DNA from: Melioribacteraceae bacterium
GTDB lineage: Bacteria > Bacteroidota > Ignavibacteria > Ignavibacteriales > Melioribacteraceae
Direction: 5' to 3'
Length of the DNA: 45,710 nt
Assembly (NCBI GenBank): GCA_021740785.1
Contig: JAIOZI010000043.1
Location: 1 to 45,710, forward strand
Part shown: positions 19,085 through 27,479 of the stretch, piece by piece
How positions within the stretch are numbered: position 1 is the first letter of the stretch
Layout: each line of letters begins with the position of its first letter
Notes under the pieces: model-generated
The model's database searches: none
Told to the model about the DNA's origin: nothing
What the model saw: only the letters and a program-made list of their open reading frames with translations
Made by a program: the position numbers and the translations under genes

Positions 19085-19726
19085 TTAAACCAGACCTTCT
19101 TTAATTGCTTTAACAACAGCTTCGGATTGTGAATGAACGTGAAGTTTTTTATAAATATTTCTAAAGTGAAACCTGACTGTTTCAATACTTATAAATAATG
19201 AATCGGCAATTGCTTTAATGCTGTGCCCCTCAACCAGTCCGCCTAATACTTCTTTTTCTCTCGGTGTTAAGTTGGCAGACGACTCATCATGATGAACGAT
19301 TTGCCTATTCTGCTGAAAGAAATTCACCACCTTACGTGCAATCTGCGAGCTCATGGGAGCCCCGCCGTCGTAAGCTTCGCGGATGGCTTCAAGTAACCTG
19401 GCGGGAGGAGTTTTTTTTACAAGATACCCGCTGGCGCCTGCACAGAGAGCATCAAATACTAATTCATTTTCATCATATATCGTCAACACGAGAATTATGA
19501 CATCCTTGTTCATCTGCTTTAATATCTTGATTCCCTCAATACCGGACATGCCGGGAAGATCAATATCCATAAGCACAATATCAAATTTTAGTTTTTTTAT
19601 TTTCTTTAGAAGATCTTCGCAATTTGAGAAAGTTGCAGTGCAATTGTAATCATCGGTTCCGTCAATTAGGATTTTTAATCCTTCCCTTATCGTATCATTA
19701 TCTTCTACTATTATTATGTTGATCAT
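19085..19726 (-). CDS. NarL/FixJ-family response regulator
   Basis: 213 residues. Receiver domain 1-120 with VEDND pocket, phospho-acceptor D54 (IVLMDIDLPG), T82 and K104 in YLVKKTPP. Full LuxR HTH at about 150-210 (LTPREKEVLGGLVEGHSIKA, then ETVRFHFRNIYKKL). The linker GGAPMSSQIARKVVNFFQQ is nearly the same as in the plus-strand regulator at 38803-39426 (GGAPMSPQIARKVIDYFQPK), so the two are close paralogues. It starts 89 bases downstream of the propeller kinase stop, making that kinase the natural partner. Target genes are unknown; the adjacent TonB/T9SS operon is an obvious candidate. Confidence 0.93.
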   Translation of the reverse strand: MINIIIVEDNDTIREGLKILIDGTDDYNCTATFSNCEDLLKKIKKLKFDIVLMDIDLPGMSGIEGIKILKQMNKDVIILVLTIYDENELVFDALCAGASGYLVKKTPPARLLEAIREAYDGGAPMSSQIARKVVNFFQQNRQIVHHDESSANLTPREKEVLGGLVEGHSIKAIADSLFISIETVRFHFRNIYKKLHVHSQSEAVVKAIKEGLV

Positions 19727-19815
19727 GAATAGAAATCACATTAAGGATTTGAAAAGATTTAAACGTTAATCTAAGGTTTTTTATCGAAAATTAGTAAGGA
19801 ATAATTAATGTACAC

Positions 19816-22800
19816 TCAGCTTATTTTGCCGCGGAATTCAATTCTTGAACCGTTGTCTTTTCCGGAAGTGATTGTAAGTTTTCCCCCGATTTGTTCTGCA
19901 CGGGATACCATATTTTTAAGACCGTTACCTTTATATTCATTTCCCGGTTCAAAACCTTTTCCGTTATCACTTAATATCATCAATAAATTTTTCCCGCTCA
20001 CCTGCGCATCCATTGTTATTTCGGTACAGTTACTATGATTGATGCTGTTATTAATCCCCTCTTTGAAAATCAAAAACAGATGCTGGCGGTGTTCCATCGA
20101 AAGTGAAATCTTATCAAGCGATTTAAGATTCTTAGAAGTAAAAGAAATATTTGTTAGTGATAAGAGTTCGGAATATGTATCTTCCAGCCTGAGAATTAAA
20201 TCGTAAAGTGTATCCCGTTTAGGATTTACCAGCCATACGATATCACTCATATTATCTATCAACGACCGGGAGTCTTCGCTGATTCTTTTTAAACTTTTCT
20301 GAACATTTTGATCTTCATTTTTAATCTTCTTTGAAATCACCTCGCTCAGTATTGAAATCTCGGTTAAACTGGCGCCGATATTATCATGCAAATCGGCGGC
20401 GAGCTTTGTTCTCAACCGTTCAACGGCTAATAACTGTCGAACATAAGACGCAATAAAGTAAGTGATTAAACCGGCGATAGTGAGAAACACCAATAAAATG
20501 AACCACCACATCATCCAATAAGGCGGAAGAATATTTAACTTTATTTCGGTTCCTTCACGGTTCCAAACACCGTCGTTGTTTGAACCTCTCACTTTAAATA
20601 CATACTCACCTGCTCCGACTCCGGAATAAGTAACATACCTTCTATTTCCCGCCGGAATCCAATCCATGTCGTAACCTTCGAGCATGTAAGCATATTCATT
20701 TTTCTTGGGAACCGTGTAATCTAATGCAACGAATTCAAACGTGATTACATAATCATCGTAGGATAAATTTATTTCATCGGTTTCAAGAATTGATTTCTTA
20801 AGCGGAGATTCATCGGAAATTGGCAGCGACTTATTAAATAACTGCAGATCCGTTATGTAGACCTCCGGTACATGTTGATTGTCTTTAAGTTCAGCCGGAT
20901 AAAAAGCCGTAATACCATTAATTCCGCCGAAGAACATTTGTCCCGATTCACCGCCATATGAAGCACCCCAATAAAACTGGTTGCTCTGAAGCCCGTCACC
21001 CTCATTATAATTTCTGAAAGTTTCATTATTCAGATCAAATTTTGAAAGACCGTTATTCGTACTCAGCCAGAGATTTCCCCTGTTGTCTCCCAAAATTCCG
21101 TAGATGGCATTATTCGGAAGCCCGTCTTTTTCAGTATAATGTTTGAACTCAATTTGCTCTGCGGGTAAACCTGAATTTGAAATCGACATTTTATTCAGTC
21201 CCCCGCCGACAGTACCAATCCATAAAATCACATTTTCTTTTGATGATGAAGGATCTTCATAAATGGAGATAATTCTATTGTCACTTAGGCTGTTCGGATC
21301 ATCGTCACGCTGATATGAGATGAATTTAATTTTTGATTTGTCGGATGGAATAAATTTTTTCAATGATTCAATTCTATTTAATCCCTTCCAAGTTCCGATC
21401 CAAAGATTTCCGGCTCTATCTTCGTAAATTGATTTTGATTGAATCCTGTTATCACTCAACGAATTTTCATCTCCCACAGAATGAGTGAATGCAACGAACT
21501 CATTTTGACTCCGGTTAAGAAGAGCCAAACCGGATTCCGTCCCGACCCAAAGATTATCGTGTGAATCTTCATAAATTGCCTGAACTGCATTTGAAGGTAA
21601 AGAAGCGGGATTGTTTTCATCAAAAAAATAATAATCGAAAGTAACAGATGTTTTATCACCGCTGTAATTTCTCAATCTGTTTAATCCTCCGCCCCATGTT
21701 CCGACCCAAAGAAATCCTTTACTGTCTTCATAAATTGATGTTATTCTATTATCGCTTATACCCGGAGAATTCGCAGCTTTCTTGAAATGAATGTATTGCC
21801 CTTTTATTTTATCGTACCGGTTCAAACCTCCGCCAAGCGTACCGATCCATAAATATCCGTTTTTGTCCTCGAACAAAGCTCTTATCATATTATTGCTCAA
21901 GCTGTTTGAATTGGATGGATCATGCTGATAATGAATGAATTCCTTTTTCGCCCGGTTATATTTATTTATTCCCCCGCCAACCGTACCTATCCATACAATT
22001 CCCGATCGATCCTGCAGAATATTGCGAATAAAATTTTTACTTAAACTTGATGGACGTGTTGGGTCGTTTAGGACATTTGTAAATTTATTTTTTTGAATAT
22101 CAAAAATGCTTAATCCGCCTTCCGTTCCTATCCAAAGTAATCCCAATGCATCTTGATAAATTGAGGTTACATTAGCCGAAACAAGACTGTTTTGGTTATC
22201 CGCTTGATGAAGATAATGAGTAAAGTCTTCCGTGCTGCTGTTTAATTTATTCAAACCGCCCGTGTCGGTACCAACCCAAATATTATTTTTATTATCACGA
22301 TAAAGTGACCAGACAAAATTACTGCTGAGTGAACTTTTATCCTTTGCAATTGATAAATAATGTTTGAATTCTCCGGTTTTCACATTCATTCTGTTTAGCC
22401 CGCCGCCGTTCGTCCCGATCCATAAAAATCCTTCGGCATCTTCAACTATTGCCCTGATGCTGTTGTGATTGATGCTGGTCGGGTCAATTTCTTTTCTCTG
22501 GTAACGGATGAATTTTTTCGTCGTAAAATTAAATTTATTCAAACCCCCATTATCGGTTCCAATCCATAGGTTATTTTTGCTGTCCTCGTATATAGCCCGA
22601 ACATCATTATGACTTAAGCTTGCCGGGTTTTCCGGATCAAATTGATATCGTATAAAAATTTCTTTTTCCCTATCAAATTTATTTAATCCGCCGCTGCTTG
22701 TTCCAATCCAGAGATCATTGTTGCTGTCCTCGAATAAAGTCCAAATAAAATTATCGGAAATTGATGTGGTATCTTTTTCATTGTGACGAAAAATAACGAA

Positions 22801-23016
22801 CCGGTAACCGTCAAATCTATTCAGTCCGTCCTCGGTTCCGAACCATAAAAAACCTTTATTATCCTGGAGGATACAATGAACATTTGCTTGCGATAAACCC
22901 ATTTCCGGTGTAAGATGTTCAAATGTAATTTCATTTGATTGAGCTGAGATACTGGTAAACACCGGCAAGATAAGAAATGTGAAAATAATTATTATGAGAA
23001 AATGCTTCGGTATCAT
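19816..23016 (-). CDS. regulator-propeller sensor histidine kinase (Reg_prop, Y_Y_Y, HisKA_3)
   Basis: 1066 residues from the ATG at 23016, which opens directly on a signal peptide or first membrane helix (MIPKHFLIIIIFTFLILPVF). The frame is open to an ATG at 23106; neither start has a clear Shine-Dalgarno. The periplasmic part has about a dozen propeller repeats of the type IYEDSKNNLWIGTDNGGLNK, forming two beta-propellers, then a Y_Y_Y domain (GYDMDWIPAGNRRYVTYSGV). A transmembrane segment (WWFILLVFLTIAGLITYFIA) precedes the HisKA_3 box LAADLHDNIGASLTE with phospho-acceptor H877 and a HATPase domain (DNGKGFEPG). There is no fused receiver or AraC domain, so it is a two-protein version of the Bacteroides hybrid sensors. 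It lies directly upstream of two response regulators. Confidence 0.92.
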   Translation of the reverse strand: MIPKHFLIIIIFTFLILPVFTSISAQSNEITFEHLTPEMGLSQANVHCILQDNKGFLWFGTEDGLNRFDGYRFVIFRHNEKDTTSISDNFIWTLFEDSNNDLWIGTSSGGLNKFDREKEIFIRYQFDPENPASLSHNDVRAIYEDSKNNLWIGTDNGGLNKFNFTTKKFIRYQRKEIDPTSINHNSIRAIVEDAEGFLWIGTNGGGLNRMNVKTGEFKHYLSIAKDKSSLSSNFVWSLYRDNKNNIWVGTDTGGLNKLNSSTEDFTHYLHQADNQNSLVSANVTSIYQDALGLLWIGTEGGLSIFDIQKNKFTNVLNDPTRPSSLSKNFIRNILQDRSGIVWIGTVGGGINKYNRAKKEFIHYQHDPSNSNSLSNNMIRALFEDKNGYLWIGTLGGGLNRYDKIKGQYIHFKKAANSPGISDNRITSIYEDSKGFLWVGTWGGGLNRLRNYSGDKTSVTFDYYFFDENNPASLPSNAVQAIYEDSHDNLWVGTESGLALLNRSQNEFVAFTHSVGDENSLSDNRIQSKSIYEDRAGNLWIGTWKGLNRIESLKKFIPSDKSKIKFISYQRDDDPNSLSDNRIISIYEDPSSSKENVILWIGTVGGGLNKMSISNSGLPAEQIEFKHYTEKDGLPNNAIYGILGDNRGNLWLSTNNGLSKFDLNNETFRNYNEGDGLQSNQFYWGASYGGESGQMFFGGINGITAFYPAELKDNQHVPEVYITDLQLFNKSLPISDESPLKKSILETDEINLSYDDYVITFEFVALDYTVPKKNEYAYMLEGYDMDWIPAGNRRYVTYSGVGAGEYVFKVRGSNNDGVWNREGTEIKLNILPPYWMMWWFILLVFLTIAGLITYFIASYVRQLLAVERLRTKLAADLHDNIGASLTEISILSEVISKKIKNEDQNVQKSLKRISEDSRSLIDNMSDIVWLVNPKRDTLYDLILRLEDTYSELLSLTNISFTSKNLKSLDKISLSMEHRQHLFLIFKEGINNSINHSNCTEITMDAQVSGKNLLMILSDNGKGFEPGNEYKGNGLKNMVSRAEQIGGKLTITSGKDNGSRIEFRGKIS

Positions 23017-23106
23017 ACCACGTTTATTTATTAAAAGTCGAGTGGGTTGTGAATTTTGATAATTCCCGGTAGTACACATTTGAAACCCATCATTACTTTT
23101 TTTCAT

Positions 23107-23351
23107 AAGCTCTGGGATTTAAGGTTATTCTAAATTACTACGAACGACCTATTACAATACATTATAATGAATAATTATTGCGATTAAAATACAAGAAATA
23201 TGGTAAAACTTCTAATTTATTCATTATGCAAAAAGACTCATCATTTGTCCGGTTCAGAAGGATTAAATCATGTATAGAATTCTTACCATGTAAAAAAATA
23301 ACTATATTTATTTCCAATATTTCTAAACATGAATTATACGGTTAAGAATTA
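23107..23351. other. intergenic region between divergent genes
   Basis: It separates the minus-strand kinase from rnhC. A seven-codon frame (ATG at 23329, TAA at 23350-23352) ends overlapping the rnhC ATG as TAATG, which could be a leader peptide or chance. I see no clear promoter or hairpin. Confidence 0.3.
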
Positions 23352-24260
23352 ATGTCACAAAATAATCTCGAACGACAAGCAGCATCTGCTGCAGAATCCC
23401 ACATAAATGAGTTGAATAAATACAACTTTCAGACATCGGATTTGGAAAAGAAACAGTATCATTATCAATTTGAAGTTAGAAGCGGAAATGAAAAAATAAA
23501 GATTCTTGTTTACTTTGGAAAGAAAGGCGTTAAAACATTGCTTCAGGGAAATAATCAATCCCCGCTGTACCAGGAAATTAACGATATTGTTACCGGCAAC
23601 TTTCTACTCAATTTTAAGCAAACGGATTTTGATGAACCTGCAGAATATATCGGCAGTGATGAAACAGGCAAAGGTGATTTTTTCGGACCGCTGGTGACCG
23701 CCGCTGTATTTGTAAACAAAGAAGATTCTAAAATTTTAAAATCATTCGGGGTTCGTGACAGCAAGGAGTTATCGGCTGTTCAAATTGAGCAGACGGCAAA
23801 AAAAACATTGTCGGTAATAAAAGATAAATACGAGGTTGTGCTTATTAGTCCGGAAAAATACAATCAACTCTATGAGAAATTTCAAAACATAAATAAAATT
23901 CTAAAATGGTCGCACAAAACAGCAATCATGAATCTTATAAAGAGGCACAAAGCCAATACAGTAATAATTGATAAGTTTACGAGAAGAGGTATTGACTTAC
24001 AAAATGAACTTATCGGGAAGGAAATAATTGAAACATCAAAAGCCGAGCGATACACGGCTGTTGCTGCAGCATCGATAATTGCTAGACAAAAATTTGACGG
24101 ATGGTTTTTGAGAAAAAAAAGAGAAGGCTTCGACCTTCCGAAAGGTTCTTCGAACAATACTGAAGATATTGCACGGGAATTGATTCAAAACAATCCGAAT
24201 ATTGATTTATCAAAACTTGCCAAACTTCACTTTAAGACCTATAAAAAAATAAATTCTTAA
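23352..24260 (+). CDS. rnhC: ribonuclease HIII
   Basis: 302 residues. An N-terminal TBP-like substrate-binding domain (about 1-90) precedes the RNase HII/HIII catalytic core. Core motifs: YIGSDETGKGDFFGPLV with the metal-binding D103/E104, RDSKELS, TVIIDKFTRRG, and RYTAVAAASIIARQKF. The N-terminal domain and the GSDETGKGD form (rather than the RNase HII G-x-DExGxG form without this extension) indicate RNase HIII. It cleaves RNA in RNA-DNA hybrids. RNase HIII is less widely distributed than HII. The gene stands alone, 70 bases upstream of the phosphofructokinase gene. Confidence 0.93.
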   Translation: MSQNNLERQAASAAESHINELNKYNFQTSDLEKKQYHYQFEVRSGNEKIKILVYFGKKGVKTLLQGNNQSPLYQEINDIVTGNFLLNFKQTDFDEPAEYIGSDETGKGDFFGPLVTAAVFVNKEDSKILKSFGVRDSKELSAVQIEQTAKKTLSVIKDKYEVVLISPEKYNQLYEKFQNINKILKWSHKTAIMNLIKRHKANTVIIDKFTRRGIDLQNELIGKEIIETSKAERYTAVAAASIIARQKFDGWFLRKKREGFDLPKGSSNNTEDIARELIQNNPNIDLSKLAKLHFKTYKKINS

Positions 24261-24270
24261 TACAGATCGG

Positions 24271-24302
24271 TTTCATGACAATAATTGATTTCGTTATATT
24301 TA
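24271..24302 (+). promoter_or_regulatory. possible Bacteroidota-type promoter for phosphofructokinase
   Basis: TTTC (24271-24274), 20 bases, then TATATTTA (24295-24302). Each box is one mismatch from TTTG / TAnnTTTG and the spacing is right. The ATG follows at 24331 behind AAAGGAG. Confidence 0.35.
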
Positions 24303-24330
24303 GGCTTGCTTTAAAATGTAAAGGAGATAA

Positions 24331-25440
24331 ATGGTAAATCGAACATCAAAAGTAAAGAAAATAGGAATACTTACCGGGGGCGGAGATTGTCCCGGATTAA
24401 ATGCAGTGATTAGAGGTGTTGCAAAACCCGCACATGACAACGGTTTGCAGGTGATGGGAATACTCGACGGTTTTGAAGGATTAGTTGAAGGGAAAGTCTG
24501 TGAACTTTATAACAAGGATGTTTCCGGAATTCTTGCGCGGGGCGGTACAATTTTAGGCTCATCTAATAAAGGGGATCCATTTCACTGGCCGGAAGAATTT
24601 GACGGTGAGATAAAAATTAAGGATAGATCAAAAGCAGCTTTACGAAATTATGAAGCATGGGATCTTGATGCGCTCATTGCAATCGGAGGCGATGGAACAA
24701 TGCATATCTCCCAAAAATTGAGTGATATGGGGATGAACATTGTCGGCGTTCCCAAAACAATTGATAATGATCTCGAAGCAACAGATCAGACATTCGGTCA
24801 TGATTCTGCTATTTATGTCGTATCGGAAGCAATTGACAGGCTGCACACAACTGCTTCATCGCATCACCGGGTGATGGTAATAGAAGTAATGGGAAGATAT
24901 GCAGGCTGGATTGCATTGCATGGCGGTTTATCCGGCGGAGCCGATGTAATTCTGGTGCCTGAAATACCTTTTGAGTGGGATGCGATATATGATAAAGTTA
25001 CATCACGTCACATGATGGGAAAAAGGTTTAGTATTGTTTGTGTTGCAGAAGGAGCTAAACCCAAAGGCGGCGAGATGGTTGTTAAAGCAAAAGATATGAA
25101 GCGGACCGATCCGATTCAGCTCGGTGGTATTGGTGAGTTGGTTGCGAAAAATATTTCGGAAAATACCGGACTCGAAACGCGCTTTACGGTATTGGGGCAT
25201 CTTCAGCGCGGTGGCAGTCCGACACCTTATGACAGAATACTTTCAACTAGATTCGGTACGCATGCAATTGAATTGGCGATAAAGAAAAAATTCGGCAGAA
25301 TGGTTGCACTAAAAGGAAATGAAATTAAATCCGTATGGATAAAGGATGCAATAAGCAAACAGAAATTGGTTCATAAGGAACATCAAACCTTGCTGGCTGC
25401 AAATGCAGTGGGTGTAAGTTTCGGTGTTGAAGAATTGTAA
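24331..25440 (+). CDS. pfkA: 6-phosphofructokinase
   Basis: 369 residues. Motifs in order: ILTGGGDCPGLNAVIRG (13-29), IGGDGT (118-123), VPKTIDNDL (140-148, catalytic TIDND), MGRYAGWIAL, and HLQRGGSPTPYDR. It phosphorylates fructose 6-phosphate in glycolysis. At the two positions that track the phosphoryl donor it has Gly122 (E. coli Gly104, ATP-like) and Lys142 (E. coli Gly124, where PPi enzymes carry Lys). This mixed pair is known in ATP-using actinobacterial-type enzymes, so ATP is the likelier donor, but sequence alone does not settle it. Longer than E. coli PfkA (320). Strong AAAGGAG 8 bases before ATG. Confidence 0.93.
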   Translation: MVNRTSKVKKIGILTGGGDCPGLNAVIRGVAKPAHDNGLQVMGILDGFEGLVEGKVCELYNKDVSGILARGGTILGSSNKGDPFHWPEEFDGEIKIKDRSKAALRNYEAWDLDALIAIGGDGTMHISQKLSDMGMNIVGVPKTIDNDLEATDQTFGHDSAIYVVSEAIDRLHTTASSHHRVMVIEVMGRYAGWIALHGGLSGGADVILVPEIPFEWDAIYDKVTSRHMMGKRFSIVCVAEGAKPKGGEMVVKAKDMKRTDPIQLGGIGELVAKNISENTGLETRFTVLGHLQRGGSPTPYDRILSTRFGTHAIELAIKKKFGRMVALKGNEIKSVWIKDAISKQKLVHKEHQTLLAANAVGVSFGVEEL

Positions 25441-25446
25441 AAAATT

Positions 25447-25478
25447 CTTGCATTCAGAAGAACAATAATTTATATTTG
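25447..25478 (+). promoter_or_regulatory. Bacteroidota-type promoter upstream of the tRNA-Asp repeat array
   Basis: CTTG (25447-25450), 20 bases, then TATATTTG (25471-25478), an exact match to TAnnTTTG. The predicted transcript would begin near 25485, just before the first GGGGTCGT repeat at 25500, and run through all repeats into tRNA-Asp at 25831. I see no equally good promoter nearer the tRNA. Confidence 0.5.
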
Positions 25479-25499
25479 GAGACGTACTTTTTAAGTATT

Positions 25500-25545
25500 G
25501 GGGTCGTCCGGCTTCGTAAAAAAACAATTTCGCCGTGACGATTTG
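25500..25545 (+). repeat. partial split-tRNA-Asp repeat (unit 0)
   Basis: It begins GGGGTCGTCCGGCTTC like the two complete units, with a stem CGTCCGGC / GCCGTGACG (one bulged T) around an A-rich loop. The loop differs from the other units and the second half of the repeat is missing. The same ATTGGGGTCGT context precedes it. Confidence 0.7.
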
Positions 25546-25597
25546 TGAAATACCTATACAACATGTTCTATTTTTGATTTATTGTTATTTACAAATT

Positions 25598-25713
25598 GGG
25601 GTCGTCCGGCTTCATTGGAATTCAACTTCGCCGGGACTAGCAGTTCAGCCTGTCTCGTCTTAGTTGTTTTTTAACTAAGACGGATTTGGTTAGAATGCCC
25701 AAAGAAGATTATT
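25598..25713 (+). repeat. split-tRNA-Asp repeat unit 1 (116 bp)
   Basis: Same structure as unit 2 with two small differences: CTAGCAGTTCAG instead of CTAGTAGTTCAG, and one T fewer in the T-run loop. It consists of tRNA-Asp 5' bases (GGGGTCGT, AGTTCAG, TTTGGTTAGAATGCC) separated by two palindromic inserts. Confidence 0.85.
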
Positions 25714-25830
25714 GGGGTCGTCCGGCTTCATTGGAATTCAACTTCGCCGGGACTAGTAGTTCAGCCTGTCTCGTCTTAGTTGTTTTTTTAACTAAGACGG
25801 ATTTGGTTAGAATGCCCAAAGAAGATTATT
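25714..25830 (+). repeat. split-tRNA-Asp repeat unit 2 (117 bp)
   Basis: GGGGTCGT (25714-25721) equals tRNA-Asp bases 1-8. Insert 1 (25722-25757) forms a hairpin CCGGC / GCCGG. AGTTCAG (25758-25764) equals the next seven tRNA bases. Insert 2 (25765-25801) forms a perfect 10-bp hairpin CGTCTTAGTT / AACTAAGACG with a T-rich loop. TTTGGTTAGAATGCC (25802-25816) equals the following 15 tRNA bases with one C-to-T change. A 13-base spacer then leads into the intact tRNA-Asp. Confidence 0.85.
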
Positions 25831-25905
25831 GGGGTCGTAGTTCAGTTTGGTTAGAACGCCTGCCTGTCACGCAGGAGGTCGCGAGTTCGAGTCTCGTCGG
25901 CCCCG
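25831..25905 (+). tRNA. tRNA-Asp (anticodon GUC)
   Basis: Acceptor arms GGGGTCG (25831-25837) and CGGCCCC (25898-25904) pair, with discriminator G. Anticodon stem-loop CTGCCTGTCACGCAG gives GUC. T-arm GCGAGTTCGAGTCTCG is canonical. CCA is not encoded (GCAAG follows). It is the intact copy behind the split repeats. Confidence 0.96.
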
Positions 25906-25912
25906 CAAGTTA

Positions 25913-25947
25913 AAGCCTTGTAATTAAATTAGTTACAAGGCTTTTTT
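25913..25947 (+). terminator. rho-independent terminator of tRNA-Asp
   Basis: Perfect 11-bp stem AAGCCTTGTAA / TTACAAGGCTT with a 9-base loop, followed by a T-run, only 8 bases after the tRNA. Confidence 0.88.
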
Positions 25948-25986
25948 ATTTTAAAGGGATTTGATTTAGAAGGACTATAACACTTT

Positions 25987-26730
25987 TTATAACACTTTTG
26001 TGTTTATGTCAAAAATAAATTTTATGAAAAATTCATAAAGGTAATTAAAATACGTTCCATATTTATAACCACCTGATCTCTTATGACAGTTATTTATTTT
26101 TTTCAGAAATGAAGTTTTATTTCCACCCTGCTCTAAATCTCTCCACATAATATTTTTATTATGACAAAGTAGATAAATACTTAAAATGATTCTTCCTATT
26201 CTGCCATTCGCATCATAAAACGGATGGATGAATACAAATCTTCTATAAAATTCCAATCCGTTTCTTATGGGATCTAAAGCATTTTTTTGCAGTAAAAGTA
26301 CAGCATCTTTCACCTCACTGCCAATGTTATTTGGATTCGCTCCTAAAAATTTTGGGCTAGCAACCGTCCTTGGACTTAATCCTCCAAATCCGACTTTTCC
26401 GTTATTCGGATCATCGATTTTTCTGAAAGAACCAGCATTCTTTAAAATACCATCAAACAGATAAGAATGAAAAAATTTCACATAGATATAAAATACCAGG
26501 GGATATATATCATTATTAACTACTAAGTTTTTCAATTGTAATCTTTGCCATTTGATATCAGGCTTATCTAATGTGCTAATAAAAAGCTCAATTTTCTTTT
26601 CGAGCTCTTGATATCTGTTTTGAAGAATTAAAAAGGCTTCAGCTGCTGGTAGAGGATCTGGGGGTGGGAAATCTCGGATTAATTCTTCGAGATATTCTAT
26701 TTCTTGATTAGTCCCCAAACCATTCTTCAT
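25987..26730 (-). CDS. Fic-domain protein, likely toxin of a Panacea-Fic pair
   Basis: 247 residues. The Fic core holds HPFYDANGRIGR at 169-180, the DANGR variant of HPFx(D/E)GNGRxxR; catalytic His169 and both arginines are present. AGSFR (99-103) matches the usual strand before the flap. Fic enzymes transfer AMP or another phosphate-containing group to protein hydroxyls. I see no clear inhibitory (S/T)xxxE(G/N) helix within the protein, so an external antitoxin would be needed. The ATG lies inside the end of the upstream SocA/Panacea gene (23-base overlap), which indicates co-translation. No clear Shine-Dalgarno. The AT-rich, weakly initiated pair next to a tRNA and an integrase remnant suggests transfer. 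Confidence 0.85.
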   Translation of the reverse strand: MKNGLGTNQEIEYLEELIRDFPPPDPLPAAEAFLILQNRYQELEKKIELFISTLDKPDIKWQRLQLKNLVVNNDIYPLVFYIYVKFFHSYLFDGILKNAGSFRKIDDPNNGKVGFGGLSPRTVASPKFLGANPNNIGSEVKDAVLLLQKNALDPIRNGLEFYRRFVFIHPFYDANGRIGRIILSIYLLCHNKNIMWRDLEQGGNKTSFLKKINNCHKRSGGYKYGTYFNYLYEFFIKFIFDINTKVL

Positions 26731-27325
26731 AGTGTTTATTTAAACTTTCGTGAGAGGATTCTGAAAGTTTAATAAAATCATTAAATGATTTATAGTTGAC
26801 GGGCTGTGAACTTAATTCATCAGCAAAATCAAAAAGAAAAGAGTAATGTAGATCAGTTTCAATCGGATAATATTCTTTGTTTTCTTCTAAAGGAAAATTC
26901 TTTGCAAAATTTAGGTTCGAATAGAATTTTTTAATATCGATTTCTGAAATCTGTTCATTCTGCTGTGTTTTTATCCAAGGATCATCTTGATGGGTCATAG
27001 AAGATAAAGTTAAGGCGGAATAATTGATGTAACTGAAAATAATAAATTCAATGAACTTCTTAGATTGCTCATCTAAATCTATTGAGATATCTTGAGGTAC
27101 TGGGATTGGATTACTTCCTAGGTGTTGATATTCATAATAAGTTTCAGCATTTGCTGGTCCGTAAACCCATTTAACGAAATTGTCTTCAATAACTTTATTA
27201 TTTGTTACGATTCCCCAGACATATATATAATACAATAATTTTTGGATTTTTAATGGGGTTATCCCATCAGGGGATAATTTCGTATAATTTTTTATTATTA
27301 TCTTTGCTAAATCTTTTGCTTTCAT
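26708..27325 (-). CDS. SocA/Panacea-domain protein, likely antitoxin
   Basis: 205 residues from the ATG at 27325. An open frame extends to 27391, but the domain starts at MKAKDLAKIIIKNY. Panacea signatures: GITPLKIQKLLYYIYVWG (21-38) and FVKWVYGPANAETYYEY (50-66). The Panacea (DUF4065/SocA) domain is known as a promiscuous antitoxin domain that neutralises many unrelated toxins by direct binding. It precedes and overlaps the Fic gene by 23 bases, the order expected for antitoxin then toxin. Which residues contact the toxin cannot be seen. No Shine-Dalgarno is evident. Confidence 0.82.
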   Translation of the reverse strand: MKAKDLAKIIIKNYTKLSPDGITPLKIQKLLYYIYVWGIVTNNKVIEDNFVKWVYGPANAETYYEYQHLGSNPIPVPQDISIDLDEQSKKFIEFIIFSYINYSALTLSSMTHQDDPWIKTQQNEQISEIDIKKFYSNLNFAKNFPLEENKEYYPIETDLHYSFLFDFADELSSQPVNYKSFNDFIKLSESSHESLNKHYEEWFGD

Positions 27326-27479
27326 GGTATTTTGATAATCGAACTTTTTTGAAATAATTAAACAGTAAATTCCCCTAAAAAGTTTCATCAATCATAAGTG
27401 TAGGATATTAAACTCATTAATAATGAATTTTAATAATAGCTAATATTATTCAATAACAAAAGACAAAAATGCTTCAGTA

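Noticed and set aside
19816-23016. Hybrid two-component system (HTCS) with fused AraC regulator
   Set aside because: The protein ends after the HATPase domain; receiver and HTH are encoded by separate downstream genes.
25765-25801. Insert-2 hairpin as a rho-independent terminator
   Set aside because: The T-run is in the loop, not after the stem, so it would not terminate transcription in the usual way; the clear terminator is after the tRNA at 25913.
25500-25830. Repeats as a CRISPR array
   Set aside because: Units are 116-117 bp with no short constant repeat alternating with variable spacers, no cas genes are nearby, and the repeated bases match tRNA-Asp.
25686-25913. Open frame of 75 codons ending in SSVWLERLPVTQEVASSSLV-type sequence
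   Set aside because: It is the translation of the split repeats and of the tRNA-Asp gene itself; such frames over tRNAs are a well-known annotation artefact.
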